Source: Adiantum capillus-veneris (taxonomy: Eukaryota > Streptophyta > Polypodiopsida > Polypodiales > Pteridaceae). Taken from it: a stretch of 64,000 nucleotides of DNA. Location: NCBI GenBank assembly GCA_014529385.2, contig CM043966.1, forward strand, positions 143,580,711 through 143,644,710, written 5' to 3'. Under the pieces are notes generated by a model. That model had not been told where the DNA came from. It saw only the letters and a program-made list of their open reading frames with translations, and searched no databases. Positions 35,043 through 45,790 of this stretch are shown here, one piece after another (the first letter of the stretch is position 1; each line of letters opens with the position of its first letter). The position numbers and the translations under genes were made by a program.

Positions 35043-37609
35043 ATGACAACTCATCCATCATTAGGGTTTCCCACTCAACTCAGAGCTATACCACCTACAC
35101 AAACAACCAGAAATAGTGCAACACCTATAACAAGAGGGTTGAGACAAGACCATGAGGCTTATCAATCATATCAAGCCAAACCTCAAGGCATGGCTCATGG
35201 ATATTTGTCAAGTGATCATGTATCTCACTGGAAGCCAAACCAATCAACAAAGATGCGGGAGTTTGGAAGAGCAAAAGTGGAAATTGCTGGAGACTTAGAG
35301 GAGAAGCATCCTCTAATCAACAAACCAAACGTGAGATTCATCAAAGCCAATGAATACATGAGAGTGCTTACAGATTACACTCATGAGGGCTTATACAAAT
35401 TCACAAATGGGGAGCCATACATCTTCTACAGGTGTGTAGAGCCCAATGCCAGGGATTTGACCACCCATAAGAACCTCTATGCATTCACATATACGGATGC
35501 CCACGTAGTTCAAGTTTTGATGGTAGATAAGTATGGACGTGAGTACAAACTTGTCAATCCAATTGACTTAGAACGATACACATATAAGGGTACACCGATA
35601 TCCACTTACTTTCATCCAAAAATGATGCCAGAGTACACATCAGAGAGGATTCCACCGGGATTTTCTCTGAGAAGAGAGGAAAGAGCGGGATCCGACTGTG
35701 CAAGAGACCACAAATTGGTTGGATTGGTGACTGAACCACATCGATTAAGACCATATCAATTGGCCAAATGTGTCAAGAAGAAGTATGATGGGTTAAGGGA
35801 TCCATACGTACATGCATCCTTGTTCAAACAAGTGTTAAGAGCCGAAAAAATATTTTATTTTCATACACACTATGAGGGATTTGGCTTAACCTTGGAAGGG
35901 ATAGCATTGAATTGGTTCCAACCGTTGGACAAAAATGCCTTCTCAAACGTAGAACAATTGTTGCAAGAATTTTTTGTGGAGTTCTCTAAAAGGGGAATCA
36001 AGCATAACACAGTGTCCCAAATCTATACATTCAAGCAGAAGAAGATGAGAGAGTGAAGGAAGCATCGCTACGTTTCAAACAATATATAGAGAGATGTCCG
36101 GAACGCGAGTTACCACAGGATGAAAGATTATCAATTCTCTTCATAGAGGGTTTGATAAATGAAACTCTCAAGAAAGATTTGCACTTAAAAGGATGTACTT
36201 CCTTTGAACAAGTCACGAGAGAAGCGTTATACCTAGTTGACAATTGTAAAGCCTATGGCGAGGAAATTGGTGATACAAAGATCACTATGGATAATGTTCC
36301 TTTAGCATCTAGTGAAACCAACACAAGGCAATTGGTTATGTCTCAATTAATGACCAACCTAGACCTAGATGAGCTAGCAGTGCAGGTAGCACAACGAATA
36401 AAATGGTGTGCCATTGAGCAAAAATGGACCCATCATGAGATGAGTGAGTGCTACTATAATCAAACCTCCACGATGGGGACACTATTTGGACATCAAATAG
36501 AAAAACAAATGCCTTTACCAAATCATCCATTATTTCAAAATAGGGTTGTATCAAGGGCTTTACAAAGAGCTGAGGTATCACAACCTAGGCTAGGACAAGA
36601 ACCTACGAGAAAACTCTATTCATTGAATGAGGACACTCTGATGTTCATAGACAATCAAGAGCGTAGACCAGAGACCGTTCTGGCTAAGCAAGAACAACCA
36701 TCAAATGCACCACCAGTGACTCAACAAGATGGACCATGCTACAAGTGTGGAGGTAATCATTGGGCCAAGAATTGTTCTTGTGTAGAGATAATTGGATATT
36801 GTTTGGAGTGTGCCATTACACACGTTGTTCCAAATTGTCCAAAACACCCAAACAAACAGGGGAAAACAACAATGAATGTGGTGGGAGTGTTACCCTCACC
36901 AAGTGGATCAGAGGTAGAACCCAAAATTCCTGTGAAGGTAGTGACGAGAGCCCAAGCAAAAGAAAATGCTGAGGACCAAGCTAATGAGGAGAAAGATCAA
37001 CAACCCAAACAAGGGGAAACAACTAGTGTGTCACTGAGGACTCGGAGAAAATCTTGGAAAGCCAAAAGAGACAGAATTAAAGCAAAAACAATTACAAATA
37101 AAACTGCACTACAAACAGAATTACAAGAGACAAAGGAGCAGTTAAAACAAGAACGGGAAAACAAAACAGTGGTGAGCGATAAGAAACCAAGGAAGGTGTC
37201 TTCTGGAGGATCTGTATTGGTAGACAAAGTCCTAGAGCCATTAGATGCTGCACTGGAAGCATATGAGGCTAGATTGAAACCCAACCAAACTCTAGAGCAA
37301 CGAGGGATGAAATATCCTCATGCTAAGGTAGAGACTGAGAGGTTGAAAATGTGTAAGGAATTGGTAAAAACTTCGCAGGCAATGATGGAGCCTGAAGCAC
37401 CAATTCCACCTCCAGAAACAAAACCAAAAAGTGTTGGATTTGAAATGCCTAAGGCAAAGGTTGTTGAAACATTAACTCAAAGAAACATTGAGCTAGAATC
37501 ACAAAGGGATATCCAAGCAAAGACTGCAACACAAGAAACCAACAACCTAGAAATTCAACTAGATGATCGAGTAGTGGCCAACACCACTAATGATGCAAGG
37601 TCAAATTAA
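35043..37609 (+). pseudogene. Gypsy-2 gag (one frameshift)
   Basis: Gag would form the particle and bind RNA. The ATG at 35043 follows the leader directly. The first block (to 36056) includes EKHPLINKPNVRFIKANEY, YIFYRCVEPNARDLTTHKNL and a capsid-type stretch LFKQVLRAEKIFYFHTHYEG, YTFKQKKMRE. It then stops, and a second frame opening at 36053 continues the same domain (ASLRFKQYIERCPERELPQ, LFIEGLINETLKKDLHLKG). Gypsy-3 reads straight through this point, so a single-base loss near 36045 is likely. A zinc knuckle CYKCGGNHWAKNC starts at residue 229 of the second frame, followed by a second Cys/His set and a Lys/Glu-rich tail. A TAA at 37607 separates it from protease in the same frame. Confidence 0.85.
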
Positions 37610-37615
37610 CAATTT

Positions 37616-38519
37616 ATGGCACCTATCCCAGAGATAGATGAGCCATGGCCAAATGAATTGTGGGAAGCAATTAGAAGTGAAAAAGATGGAAGTGCGACTT
37701 TCCAATCTGCACCCATAATTGAGGTCAATATAGGGAATGAAGTCTATCATGGAGACATTCAATCTCTAAACGGAGATGCAGGGACGGAAGTTTCAATTGA
37801 AAGCAAACCAGAGTCCTTGAAGACCTTACCCTCATACATAGGAGAACATGAGGCAGACTCAGAGACTAGAGTGGTGCCATCTCAGAGGAAACCCATATCC
37901 AAGATGATGGATACAAAGAGTATGCAAGAGTTGATGTCAGCTCCAATACAGTGCACCATTACTCTATATGAACTGCTTAAGATTAGACCACATGTATGGG
38001 ATGAAGTAGGCAACAATTTGGGGAAGATGGGATTAAAGATACCTCTTCAAGATCTACCCTCAAATGAACAATCAAACAAAACTCAACAAGAAAGTGCAGA
38101 CGCTAAACCTGTGCCAATAAACAAGGTGGGGGAATATTGCGAAGGAGAAGAAGGAAACACCACCTTATCTGTGGAATACAAAGGAGTTAAAACATTGGTT
38201 GTACTTGATAGTGGGGCCGGAGTAGCCATAGCCACAAAAAACATTTGGGAAAAATGGGATAGACCAGCGCTTAGGAAAACTAGAATGAAGCTGCAACTTG
38301 CAGATGGATACACAGAAAAAGCTATGGGTATCCTAGAGCAAATTATTGTGACTTCTTGTGGATATTGAATATGAACATACATTTGCAATAGTAGATTTTG
38401 GAAAAGGGAACAATTTTGATATCATTTTAGGAAGACCTTTCATGCGTCAACTTACGATGGTTCAAGATTGGGGCTATGACTATATCTACTTGAGACATAA
38501 AAAGATCACCAAAAAATAA
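37616..38519 (+). pseudogene. Gypsy-2 retropepsin region (one frameshift)
   Basis: The region is in the same frame as the second gag block. It begins with an acidic linker (MAPIPEIDEPWPNELWEAI) and reaches the aspartic protease block TLVVLDSGAGVAIATKN, with catalytic Asp at residue 198 of this open block (38207-38209) in a standard D-S-G-A context. The frame ends at 38368. The rest of the domain continues in another frame (IVDFGKGNNFDIILGRPFM, about 38380-38450), supplying the hydrophobic-hydrophobic-G-R block near the end of retropepsins. The frame is regained at an A run at 38511-38516. Confidence 0.85.
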
Positions 38520-38524
38520 TCATA

Positions 38525-40684
38525 AAAGACCATAGCTATAGAGATGTGAATAGAACTCCGTTAGAAGAAATTGACTCTTCTATAGTCAATGGGAAAGAGA
38601 TACCTGCGTGGCTACAAACCAAACAAGAACTTTGGATGTGTGGTGCTTCGAAGTGTGGAAGCTCAGTGAAGGAGGATTGCATCCTAGAAAGATCAATGGA
38701 CGATGAAGCTTACATACCGGAACCCTTTCCAAAGGAGTTATTTGAGCCATTTGGATGGACTCAAATATTGGCAACCTTGGATGTGTGTGTGAATGAGCTA
38801 ACTCCAACCAAGTTTTGAGATGAGGAAGGGTATGATATAACTCCCGTATTTACGATAAAGGTGTTGAAGGAAGCTAATGAGATTTGTGAGTGTGAAGGCA
38901 AAAAAGGTGAAACAGATAGCTACGTCATGGAGCATGATGCCAAAGTGCACATGAAGAAAGCAGAGCAACAACGAGAATATGTCATCATTGACATACCTGA
39001 AGAATCGACAAAAGTTATTTCAAAGAATCCGACTCCAGAAAAAGTGCAAATGAAAGTAGATGAAGGAGAAAAGCTTCCAAGTTCAACGAAAAATCTTCAA
39101 CAAACGCAAGATCAAAAGAAGAACAGGGACAAGGAAGAAGATGGACTATCTCCTACGATGATCAAATTCAATTTATGCGGACAAACAGGGCTCAAGGTTA
39201 CATGTTCGGCCGCGATTGATCCTTATTCGACTAAGAATCTAATGACTTATGGAACATGGATCATGATGGGAAAGCCACCAATCAATGAGCTAGAAGAAAC
39301 AGTTTACACAAGTTCAAAAATGCCGATTCCTAGCTTTGGAGTGGCAGAAGCTGTACTCAAATTGAGTACCGGGGAGTATAAAGATACTTTCCACATAATC
39401 AACTCCCATCATATCAAAGAGAGCCTGGTCCTGACAGAAAGCTGGAGGAACATCTTCTTTCGACAACAATTAAAAGCTTCAACAACAACAACAACGGTAA
39501 GACTCCATGAAGCTTCTCAAATCCATGCAGAGAAGAAATCGCCAACCATCGTGGGAAAAGGTAAAGCAAAAGTAAACATTGAAGTAAATCAACCTCGCCA
39601 GACGACTTTACCTTCAACGAGCTTCCATCAAATTTCCCACAAAGCCTCTACATCAAGAGCCACACCATCAACAATGCAATGGAAACCAAAGCAAAAAGTC
39701 TATCAACCAAAGTTTCCATCACAAAAAAGCATCCAGAAGAAGCCGAAAAATGTCGAGCAGGTGTTAATATCCAAAGAGCACATCCAAGTCAAAGACCCAG
39801 TTTGGATACATGAAACACGGGTTCAACCACAACAACAAAAGGTGACAGGGTGGATAGCATCAAACGAGTCAATCACTGCTCAAGGCTACTTCCAAGGAAA
39901 CACTAGTATTTGGGCCAAAAAGCCTAAAGTAACAGCCTGGACCTACCCACCTCAACCAACGAGTTCTACAAGGAACAAGACGTGCTGTCAACTGAAAACA
40001 AAATACTCAGGCAAGAGAAAGAACAACAAAAAAGGACAGACAAAAAGACCTTCCAAGTGGGCAACGCGAAAAGTTTGGGTACCGAAATCAGACTTCAACA
40101 AAGATACCCAACACAAACAGGTGAATCAGCAGGTGATTCCAGTGAAGCTACTCAAAGCACAAGGATTCTATGAAGGTAACACCCAAATATGGTTACCAAA
40201 AATTGTAGCTCAATCGGGAACAACGAAGAGAAATCAAGCAGCACAAGCTTCTATCCCAAAACAAGCAATGACAACCAAAAGCCAACAGAAGCCAATTACA
40301 ACCAAGGCTGCTACAATCTACAGATGGATACCTTGTCATCAATTACAGAAGCAAGGCTTTTACAATGGTAATAGCCAAGTATGGATACGAAAGCCTAGTG
40401 TCCATCAAGTCAAGGGAGCAACTCATGAAGCAAGAACAAAGTGGGTCGCAAAACCACTGTTGAAAAATCAGGCTCCTCACAAAGAAGAAAAAGTAAAGGT
40501 ACAACAATGCAGCCTCCTTACGGAACATCCCATGCAACAAAAGAAGCTCGAGGAGTCAAAGTATGCCAATTTACTCGACAAAATGGTGGCATCCAAAGAC
40601 CAACACAATGATAGAGGCCTTAATCTCAAGAACTTATGGCATTTGGTTTCAGGCCATGAACATGTAAGTCCAAGTCGCCATTAA
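38525..40684 (+). CDS. Gypsy-2 long C-terminal ORF of unknown function
   Basis: Open from about 38525 to 40684 in the gag-protease frame except for a TGA at 38816-38818. The uninterrupted part from 38861 gives 607 residues. Residues about 105-205 look like a second, altered retropepsin fold: LKVTCSAAIDPYSTKNLMTY, GTWIMMGKPPINELEE, FHIINSHHIKESLVLTESW, with D-P-Y where D-S/T-G is expected. The remainder is basic, rich in Lys, Gln, Pro and Thr, and carries three copies of a motif: QGYFQGNTSIW (341-351), QGFYEGNTQIW (434-444) and QGFYNGNSQVW (498-508), each preceded by a W-[IV]-x-[PS]-type segment and followed by a Lys. I do not know this protein. It occupies the place where RT and integrase would be. 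Confidence 0.65.
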
Positions 40685-41900
40685 AAATGCATGGCATAAA
40701 AGTCAAGAGTCGGGCAGCTGAGCCACTAAATGAGCAAGGCATTAGTCCCAAAGCTTCAAGTAATATTCTCTGTGGTCTAAGAGTCTTAGCTATTCTAGGT
40801 ACTGTTCAAGGTGGAGGAGTTGAGCATATTTATGTTGTGTCGCTCATGTTGGTATAGGTGAGCATAAGAGTCCAAGTCTATGTATTTTAAGTTTGGTTAA
40901 GTGAAGAAGAGAGTCCAAAAGACACTCACGCACTACGCATAGTGAGGAATGAGTGGAGAAGCTTCTACATCGAAAACCCTTCTTGGAAACGTGCAAGCTA
41001 TTGAGACGTCCTTTGATGTCACATGTGCTACATTTGTTCCTTGAAGCACCCAACAACTCATTTTTCACACCACGTGATTTTCTTGAAAGAACTCTTGTGT
41101 GCATATAGAGTGTCCCATAATTGGCACTTACATTAGGCACTCTTCCTTTGTTTCTCCCAAGCACTCACCTTGCATGACAGGTACTTCCAGTCCAAATGCT
41201 CAACTCCAATAAGAGCGTATACCAAAGGCACTTTTTTCCCACCGGGTTTTTTCCCTTTGGTCATCCAGGTTATAAGACCCTAATCTAGACCTCATCATCA
41301 ACTTCTTGTATATATTCCTTCTACATCAACAATAAGGAAAGGGCTACCCAAATCAATCAACAACAACTTGGAGTAAAAACAACAGGTCTCCATATGCTTA
41401 TCAACAGCATCTTTTATCTTCAAGGGTGACAACAAAGCTCCATCCAAAAATGGCAAGTCAAAGAATGGCCTACAACATCAAGCAATGAGAAGTTTAGCAA
41501 GCAAGCTATCCACAAAAATCAAAAATAGCTCACACAGTGCTTCAACATTGGTGACCTATTGCAAACAGCTCAAATAACAGTGGACCTTGAATGAATATCT
41601 ATCATAAAGTCCACGCCACAAGGAGGATCAGTTCTACACGATCAAACACTTCAACATCAATCTTTACGGCAACTAAGATTGACAACCAACAGGCGAATGC
41701 ACAACAAAAAGAAACGTTGCCTCGATAATCAAAGCTCAAATCATGTATCAACAACATGACAGCTATGCATCACTCAAGGAAGGGGGGAGCGTCATCAACG
41801 ACAACGGGCTTCCCAAGATGAAGACCAACCTTGAATACAAAGCTAAAGACAACCCTATGACAAGACTGCACAAGGTCGTGTCAAGGGACGACACGAGCTA
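40685..41900 (+). other. Gypsy-2 3' noncoding region
   Basis: There is no RT, RNase H or integrase, and no open frame of note. The part at 41130-41340 is shared, in reverse, with the segment inserted in the Gypsy-1 LTR at 12418-12739. It ends at the polypurine tract. Confidence 0.75.
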
Positions 41901-41912
41901 GGAAGGGGGAAG
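41901..41912 (+). promoter_or_regulatory. Gypsy-2 polypurine tract
   Basis: GGAAGGGGGAAG immediately precedes the TGTTTGG that opens LTR3. This is the usual primer site for plus-strand synthesis. Confidence 0.9.
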
Positions 41913-42851
41913 TGTTTGGAGGTGATAACAACATACAAGTGCCCACCTAGCCAAGGCGCCGTTGGGTCAGCCGGCCAAAGTTTTGATGTGGTCACATTAT
42001 TTTTTCGATGTTTAATACATCAAACCCTGTAAAATTCTAATGACAATCGCCTATGTCAAGTTTGAGTCAAAGATGTAATTTTTCCAATGATGTATGTAAA
42101 GGTCCATGAGAAGTTGGCCGCCGGCCACTTTAGAAAGCCCTAGGTATATAATACACTAAGGTTAGTGGGAAAGGGGAGATCATTTTTTGTGAAGATAAGG
42201 GACTACTACGTTACGTACAGAGAGCTACCTCTTTGCTCCAACTTGTAATCATCGCTTCTGTGGCTACGGTAATCCAAATTCAGTTTTGTTTCTTGCATTG
42301 TGTTCCTCTTACTCTACTCTTTCATTCAAGTGTAAGCATTCAAGATTCGGTGAAGGTTTCAAACGCGTCCGTTTAGGCCTTAAATCGCTATTTTGAGTGT
42401 TTATATGCGTATTTTATGTTGTTTTGACCCTAGGAGAGGCTTTAGGGACCTAAAAACGACCCTCTAGGATCATTCGTTTACTGTTTTTGCGTACTGTGGG
42501 ACGAAAAATCGCGATCGTGTACCTCTGCAGAATGTTGTGACAGTGATAGGATATGTTCCTGATAGTCCCCTGTAGCTGCCCTTCAAGTTTCGTGCGATTC
42601 CGATATGATTTGCATGGTGAACGGGCGTGATGACTGTACACCTGTGTAGAAGGACATAGGCAGATTACTTGGCTTTCGTGCGTTTGATTTTCTTGTAGAG
42701 TTAGTAGTTGCATCTCTTCGAGTTCACTTCATTAGGATTGACACCCTAGTGAGTTTCCATGCCTCATCCGAGTCGCTTCCCCTGTATCGATAATTTTATG
42801 TTGATGCTTGATAGCTATGCTATGGACGTCCGTCGCGGCGACCCGCAAACA
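41913..42851 (+). repeat. Gypsy-2 LTR3 (3' LTR)
   Basis: A complete 939-bp LTR, TGTTTGG...CGCAAACA, followed by the target duplication GTGTC at 42852. TATATAAT is at 42145-42152 and the AATCGCGATC core at 42507. Confidence 0.95.
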
Positions 42852-42856
42852 GTGTC

Positions 42857-43636
42857 GCTATGTGCCAATTTCTGCCGCCGGACAGAAATATGCTAGTTGA
42901 ATAGCCGCCAAAGGTGTCGTATCCATAAACTGTGTCGTACAGGGCAATTGGTGCGCTCGGTGCCAATGCCAAGTGTCACTCTTCTATGATAGAGGTACCT
43001 CACCCGTGCATGTCGCAAGCATGGTCGTCGATCGCGGGAATGCGCTCGTGTGGGGAAGCGCCCGGTGTCGGGGTCGGATGTCAGAGATCCGCCCCAATGA
43101 ATAAGTAATGCCGAGCCGGTGCGCTAGAAATGGTGTCGTAAAATGATGCCAATAGCCGGTGCTTGAAGCCGTGGAGGAGAAACGCTAAGAAATCGTTGAA
43201 TCATTGTCGAAAACTGATGTCGATGTCGTCTTCTGCCGCCGGGTGGAAGTGGCTAGCCGAGTAGCCGTAAAAACGCCAATGCTCGAGCGGTCAATGCTGA
43301 GTCGGATCGGTATCGATCGTAGATTTTTATCGATCTGTGAAGATTGCTCTCAAAATTTGTCGGACTCGATTGCTTTAGCTCGCTCGCATGCAAGGTGTCA
43401 AGCTCTCTCTCTCACTCTCTCTATCTCATAAGCTGCAAATTTCTGAGAAGCTTCCTTTTCACGAGCTCGAGGAGAGGAGTCGGGGGTCGGAGCATCAAAA
43501 TGGGCTTTGTCGAGGGTTCTCTGTGTGAATGAACCCTTGCACACAAAAAATTTTATGGCTCGAAGGAGAAAAAATCGATTTTTTTTTTTGTTGGCATTGC
43601 TGAGTCTGTGCCAGTGTTGACGAGCAAGCACACACG

Positions 43637-43672
<36 letters not shown>

Positions 43673-43708
43673 GGCTGCTTGAATACACACGCAGGGGAGT
43701 GTGTGCGC

Positions 43709-43739
<31 letters not shown>

Positions 43740-43836
43740 CACACCACAAGCTTGCCAATGCTCGAATTCCACCCCAGCGCAAGCTATCGGGCTTTGCTCT
43801 GCTACCCTCTGTCGGCTCCTCCCAACCGACTTTACA

Positions 43837-43875
<39 letters not shown>

Positions 43876-44620
43876 CTTTTTGATACTGCACAACTCGGTA
43901 CTGCCCAATTCTACTCCTGCTCACAATTGCTTGCCCTGAAGGTCTCGCAGTGCTACCCGATTCCAAGCTTTGCAATCCCTCAATGTTCACGCCCTACCTT
44001 TGTTTGCCTTGCTCACGAGCTCCTCAGTTTCAGCTCTGGTAAGCTCTACTTCGCCCCTTGCACGCTTCCTCAAGCCTGGCTGCACCTACAAGCAATTCCC
44101 CCTTTGCCTCTGCTTGTTGCTCGTCAATTGCCTTCAATTACAAACTCGCTACTCGGCTTCGCTCCTTCCCAATTGCAAACCAATCGACTCCCCCTCTTCT
44201 CCAGTTGAGCAAATACCAATTGATAGGCACCGGATTCCCTTCACGGTCTCAACTCAGCCTGCCTTCCTAATTCCTCCCATTGTGCACTTGACTTCAAAAA
44301 AAAAAAACTCCTCGGTCTGCAGATCTCAACTCGGCCTACCTTGATTCTCTTCAAGATTCCCTCTCCCCGAGCCTTGGAATTTGCACTCGCTTGCCCAATT
44401 CTCCCTTTTCTCAATTCACTTGCAGATTTGAACTCCAAAGCTTGCTCGACTTCTCTGCAGAGATTACCTCCAAGACAAGATCCAAGTTTGGAGGACCTAC
44501 ACATGCCGAGTGGGGAACAGCAATTCCTTCTAAGATCTTCTGCTTTGCTTGCCTTAAGCTCTCAAGTTCGGAGTTGGTGCACACACTGTTAGCCGGGGAG
44601 GGGAAGCCGACAACCTGGAG
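42857..44620 (-). other. Copia-1 leader, PBS-proximal part
   Basis: This is the other half of the Copia-1 leader, between its PBS and the Gypsy-2 insertion. Together with 29813-30626 it makes a leader of about 2.6 kb, which is very long for a Copia element. It is more GC-rich than the surroundings at 42860-43330 and carries three TG repeats (43641-43670, 43711-43737, 43839-43873). The open frames over the TG repeats are artefacts. I recognise no captured gene. Confidence 0.6.
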
Positions 44621-44632
44621 CTCTGATACCAA
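44621..44632 (-). promoter_or_regulatory. Copia-1 primer-binding site
   Basis: On the minus strand this is TGGTATCAGAGC, complementary to initiator tRNA-Met, two bases from the right LTR. Confidence 0.95.
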
Positions 44633-44634
44633 TT

Positions 44635-44840
44635 GAATAGCGCGTGTAGCGCGTATGGAGTGTGTGCAAGAGAGTGGAAGAAGAGATATGGGGAAGGGGG
44701 AGATGCATAGGCAGCCACTGTGTGGGTTAGTAGAGAAGAAAGAGAAGAGTCAACTCTACCTCTTTTTCTCCCTATATTGATTAGGTGAGATAAAGTGTAC
44801 AAGGGTGGTTTCCCACGGCCACCTGGCCTACACCCCAACA
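44635..44840 (-). repeat. Copia-1 right LTR (5' LTR)
   Basis: The partner of 25515-25721, differing at only a few positions and one base shorter. It is followed by TTAAA (44841-44845), the target duplication. Confidence 0.95.
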
Positions 44841-45156
44841 TTAAAGCCCCTCCCTCTCAGAGCAAGGCTCCAATAGCCTTGACTACCTTGCCATAGGTTG
44901 CAGCCAATTCCTCACTAAATGGTGTGGATCCATCTACCCAATTGTGATACATGTTACCATGTGCTTGGGCCACTGTCTTTTGCCAACATAACCTTTCTCA
45001 ATGAGTCCCACCTATGTCTCCCACACTCAATCGATGTTGCTATTGTATTATCTTTGCACCCGTGCTCATGCTCCAAGTAGTCTTTTGACCTGACTCATTA
45101 GAGGATATCTCAATAGATACCCTCTAAAAATTGAAGTAAACGTCCAATGCGAGTGA

Positions 45157-45162
<6 letters not shown>

Positions 45163-45215
<53 letters not shown>
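45163..45215 (+). repeat. (GA)n microsatellite, about 53 bp
   Basis: A perfect GA run read directly. The overlapping Ser-Leu-rich open frames on the minus strand are artefacts. Confidence 0.95.
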
Positions 45216-45216
<1 letters not shown>

Positions 45217-45668
45217 AGAAAACACATGACAGATCTCCCTCTATCCCTATGTTGAGCCCTGACACATCGCAAACCCAAAGGTCTCTTGAGTCTCTCTTTT
45301 TGGTCCAATCTAGTGAGTCTCTCTTTTTGGTCCAATCTAGCGACACCTATCTCTTTAGATGTCTCTTTTTGTTCCAATCTAGCGACACCTATCTCTCTAG
45401 ATCTCTCTCTCTCTCTCTCATGGTTGATTGAAGGGCGTCGATGAAGGTGCCCATTTGTATATGCATGCCAATAGATAGAGATATGAGGCTTCAAGGATCC
45501 CCTATAGGCTCCTTAAAGACAATATTGGAGGGTTGTGCAAGCAAGTAGGTAGCACCACATATTCTCCCTATCTAGTAAAGTGCATGTTACCTAGGTGACT
45601 GCTTCTTTTTTGATGGGGGTGTCCAACCACCCCCCACATTACACATGCACCATTTAAACCATATACAA

Positions 45669-45790
45669 TAGGTGATCCATTGGTTTAAATCGGTTACAAT
45701 ATGTGATCCATTGGTTTCAATTGGTTACAATAGGTGATCCATTGGTTTAAATTGGTTTTCATAGGTGATCCAACAGGTTAAAACTTTGCA
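45669..45790 (+). repeat. 31-bp minisatellite, four units
   Basis: GTGATCC (or GTGATC) recurs at 45672, 45703, 45734 and 45765, each in the context AGGTGATCCATTGGTTTAAA with a GGTTACAAT-type spacer, so the step is exactly 31 bp. Confidence 0.9.

Larger units (their letters stand above)
30632..42851 (+). mobile_element. Gypsy-2: non-autonomous Tat/Athila-like element with three LTRs
   Basis: The outer ends TGTTTGG and CAAACA are flanked by GTGTC on both sides (30627-30631 and 42852-42856), proving one integrated unit of 12.2 kb inside the Copia-1 leader. Order: LTR1, 18-nt PBS, LTR2 lacking its first 13 nt, PBS, 2.5-kb leader with a palindrome array, gag-protease reading frame, long C-terminal ORF, 3' noncoding region, polypurine tract, LTR3. 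The PBS is complementary to tRNA-Asp, as in Tat/Athila Gypsy elements. No RT, RNase H or integrase sequence lies anywhere inside. Confidence 0.92.
25515..44840 (-). mobile_element. Copia-1: Ty1/Copia element split by Gypsy-2
   Basis: Short LTRs (25515-25721 and 44635-44840) begin TGA and end CCCCAACA on the plus strand and flank a minus-strand Copia pol (gag, protease, integrase, RT, RNase H). The PBS and PPT lie at the expected inner borders. A 5-bp duplication TTAAA flanks it (25510-25514 and 44841-44845). A 12.2-kb Gypsy element with its own duplication is inserted in the leader at 30632-42851. Without it, Copia-1 is about 7.1 kb. Stops in protease, integrase, RT and RNase H show it is dead. 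Confidence 0.93.

Noticed and set aside
43398-44344. Open frames up to 187 residues over TG repeats
   Set aside because: Composition is dictated by TG/CA repeats (Cys-Val or His-Thr). The region is Copia-1 leader.
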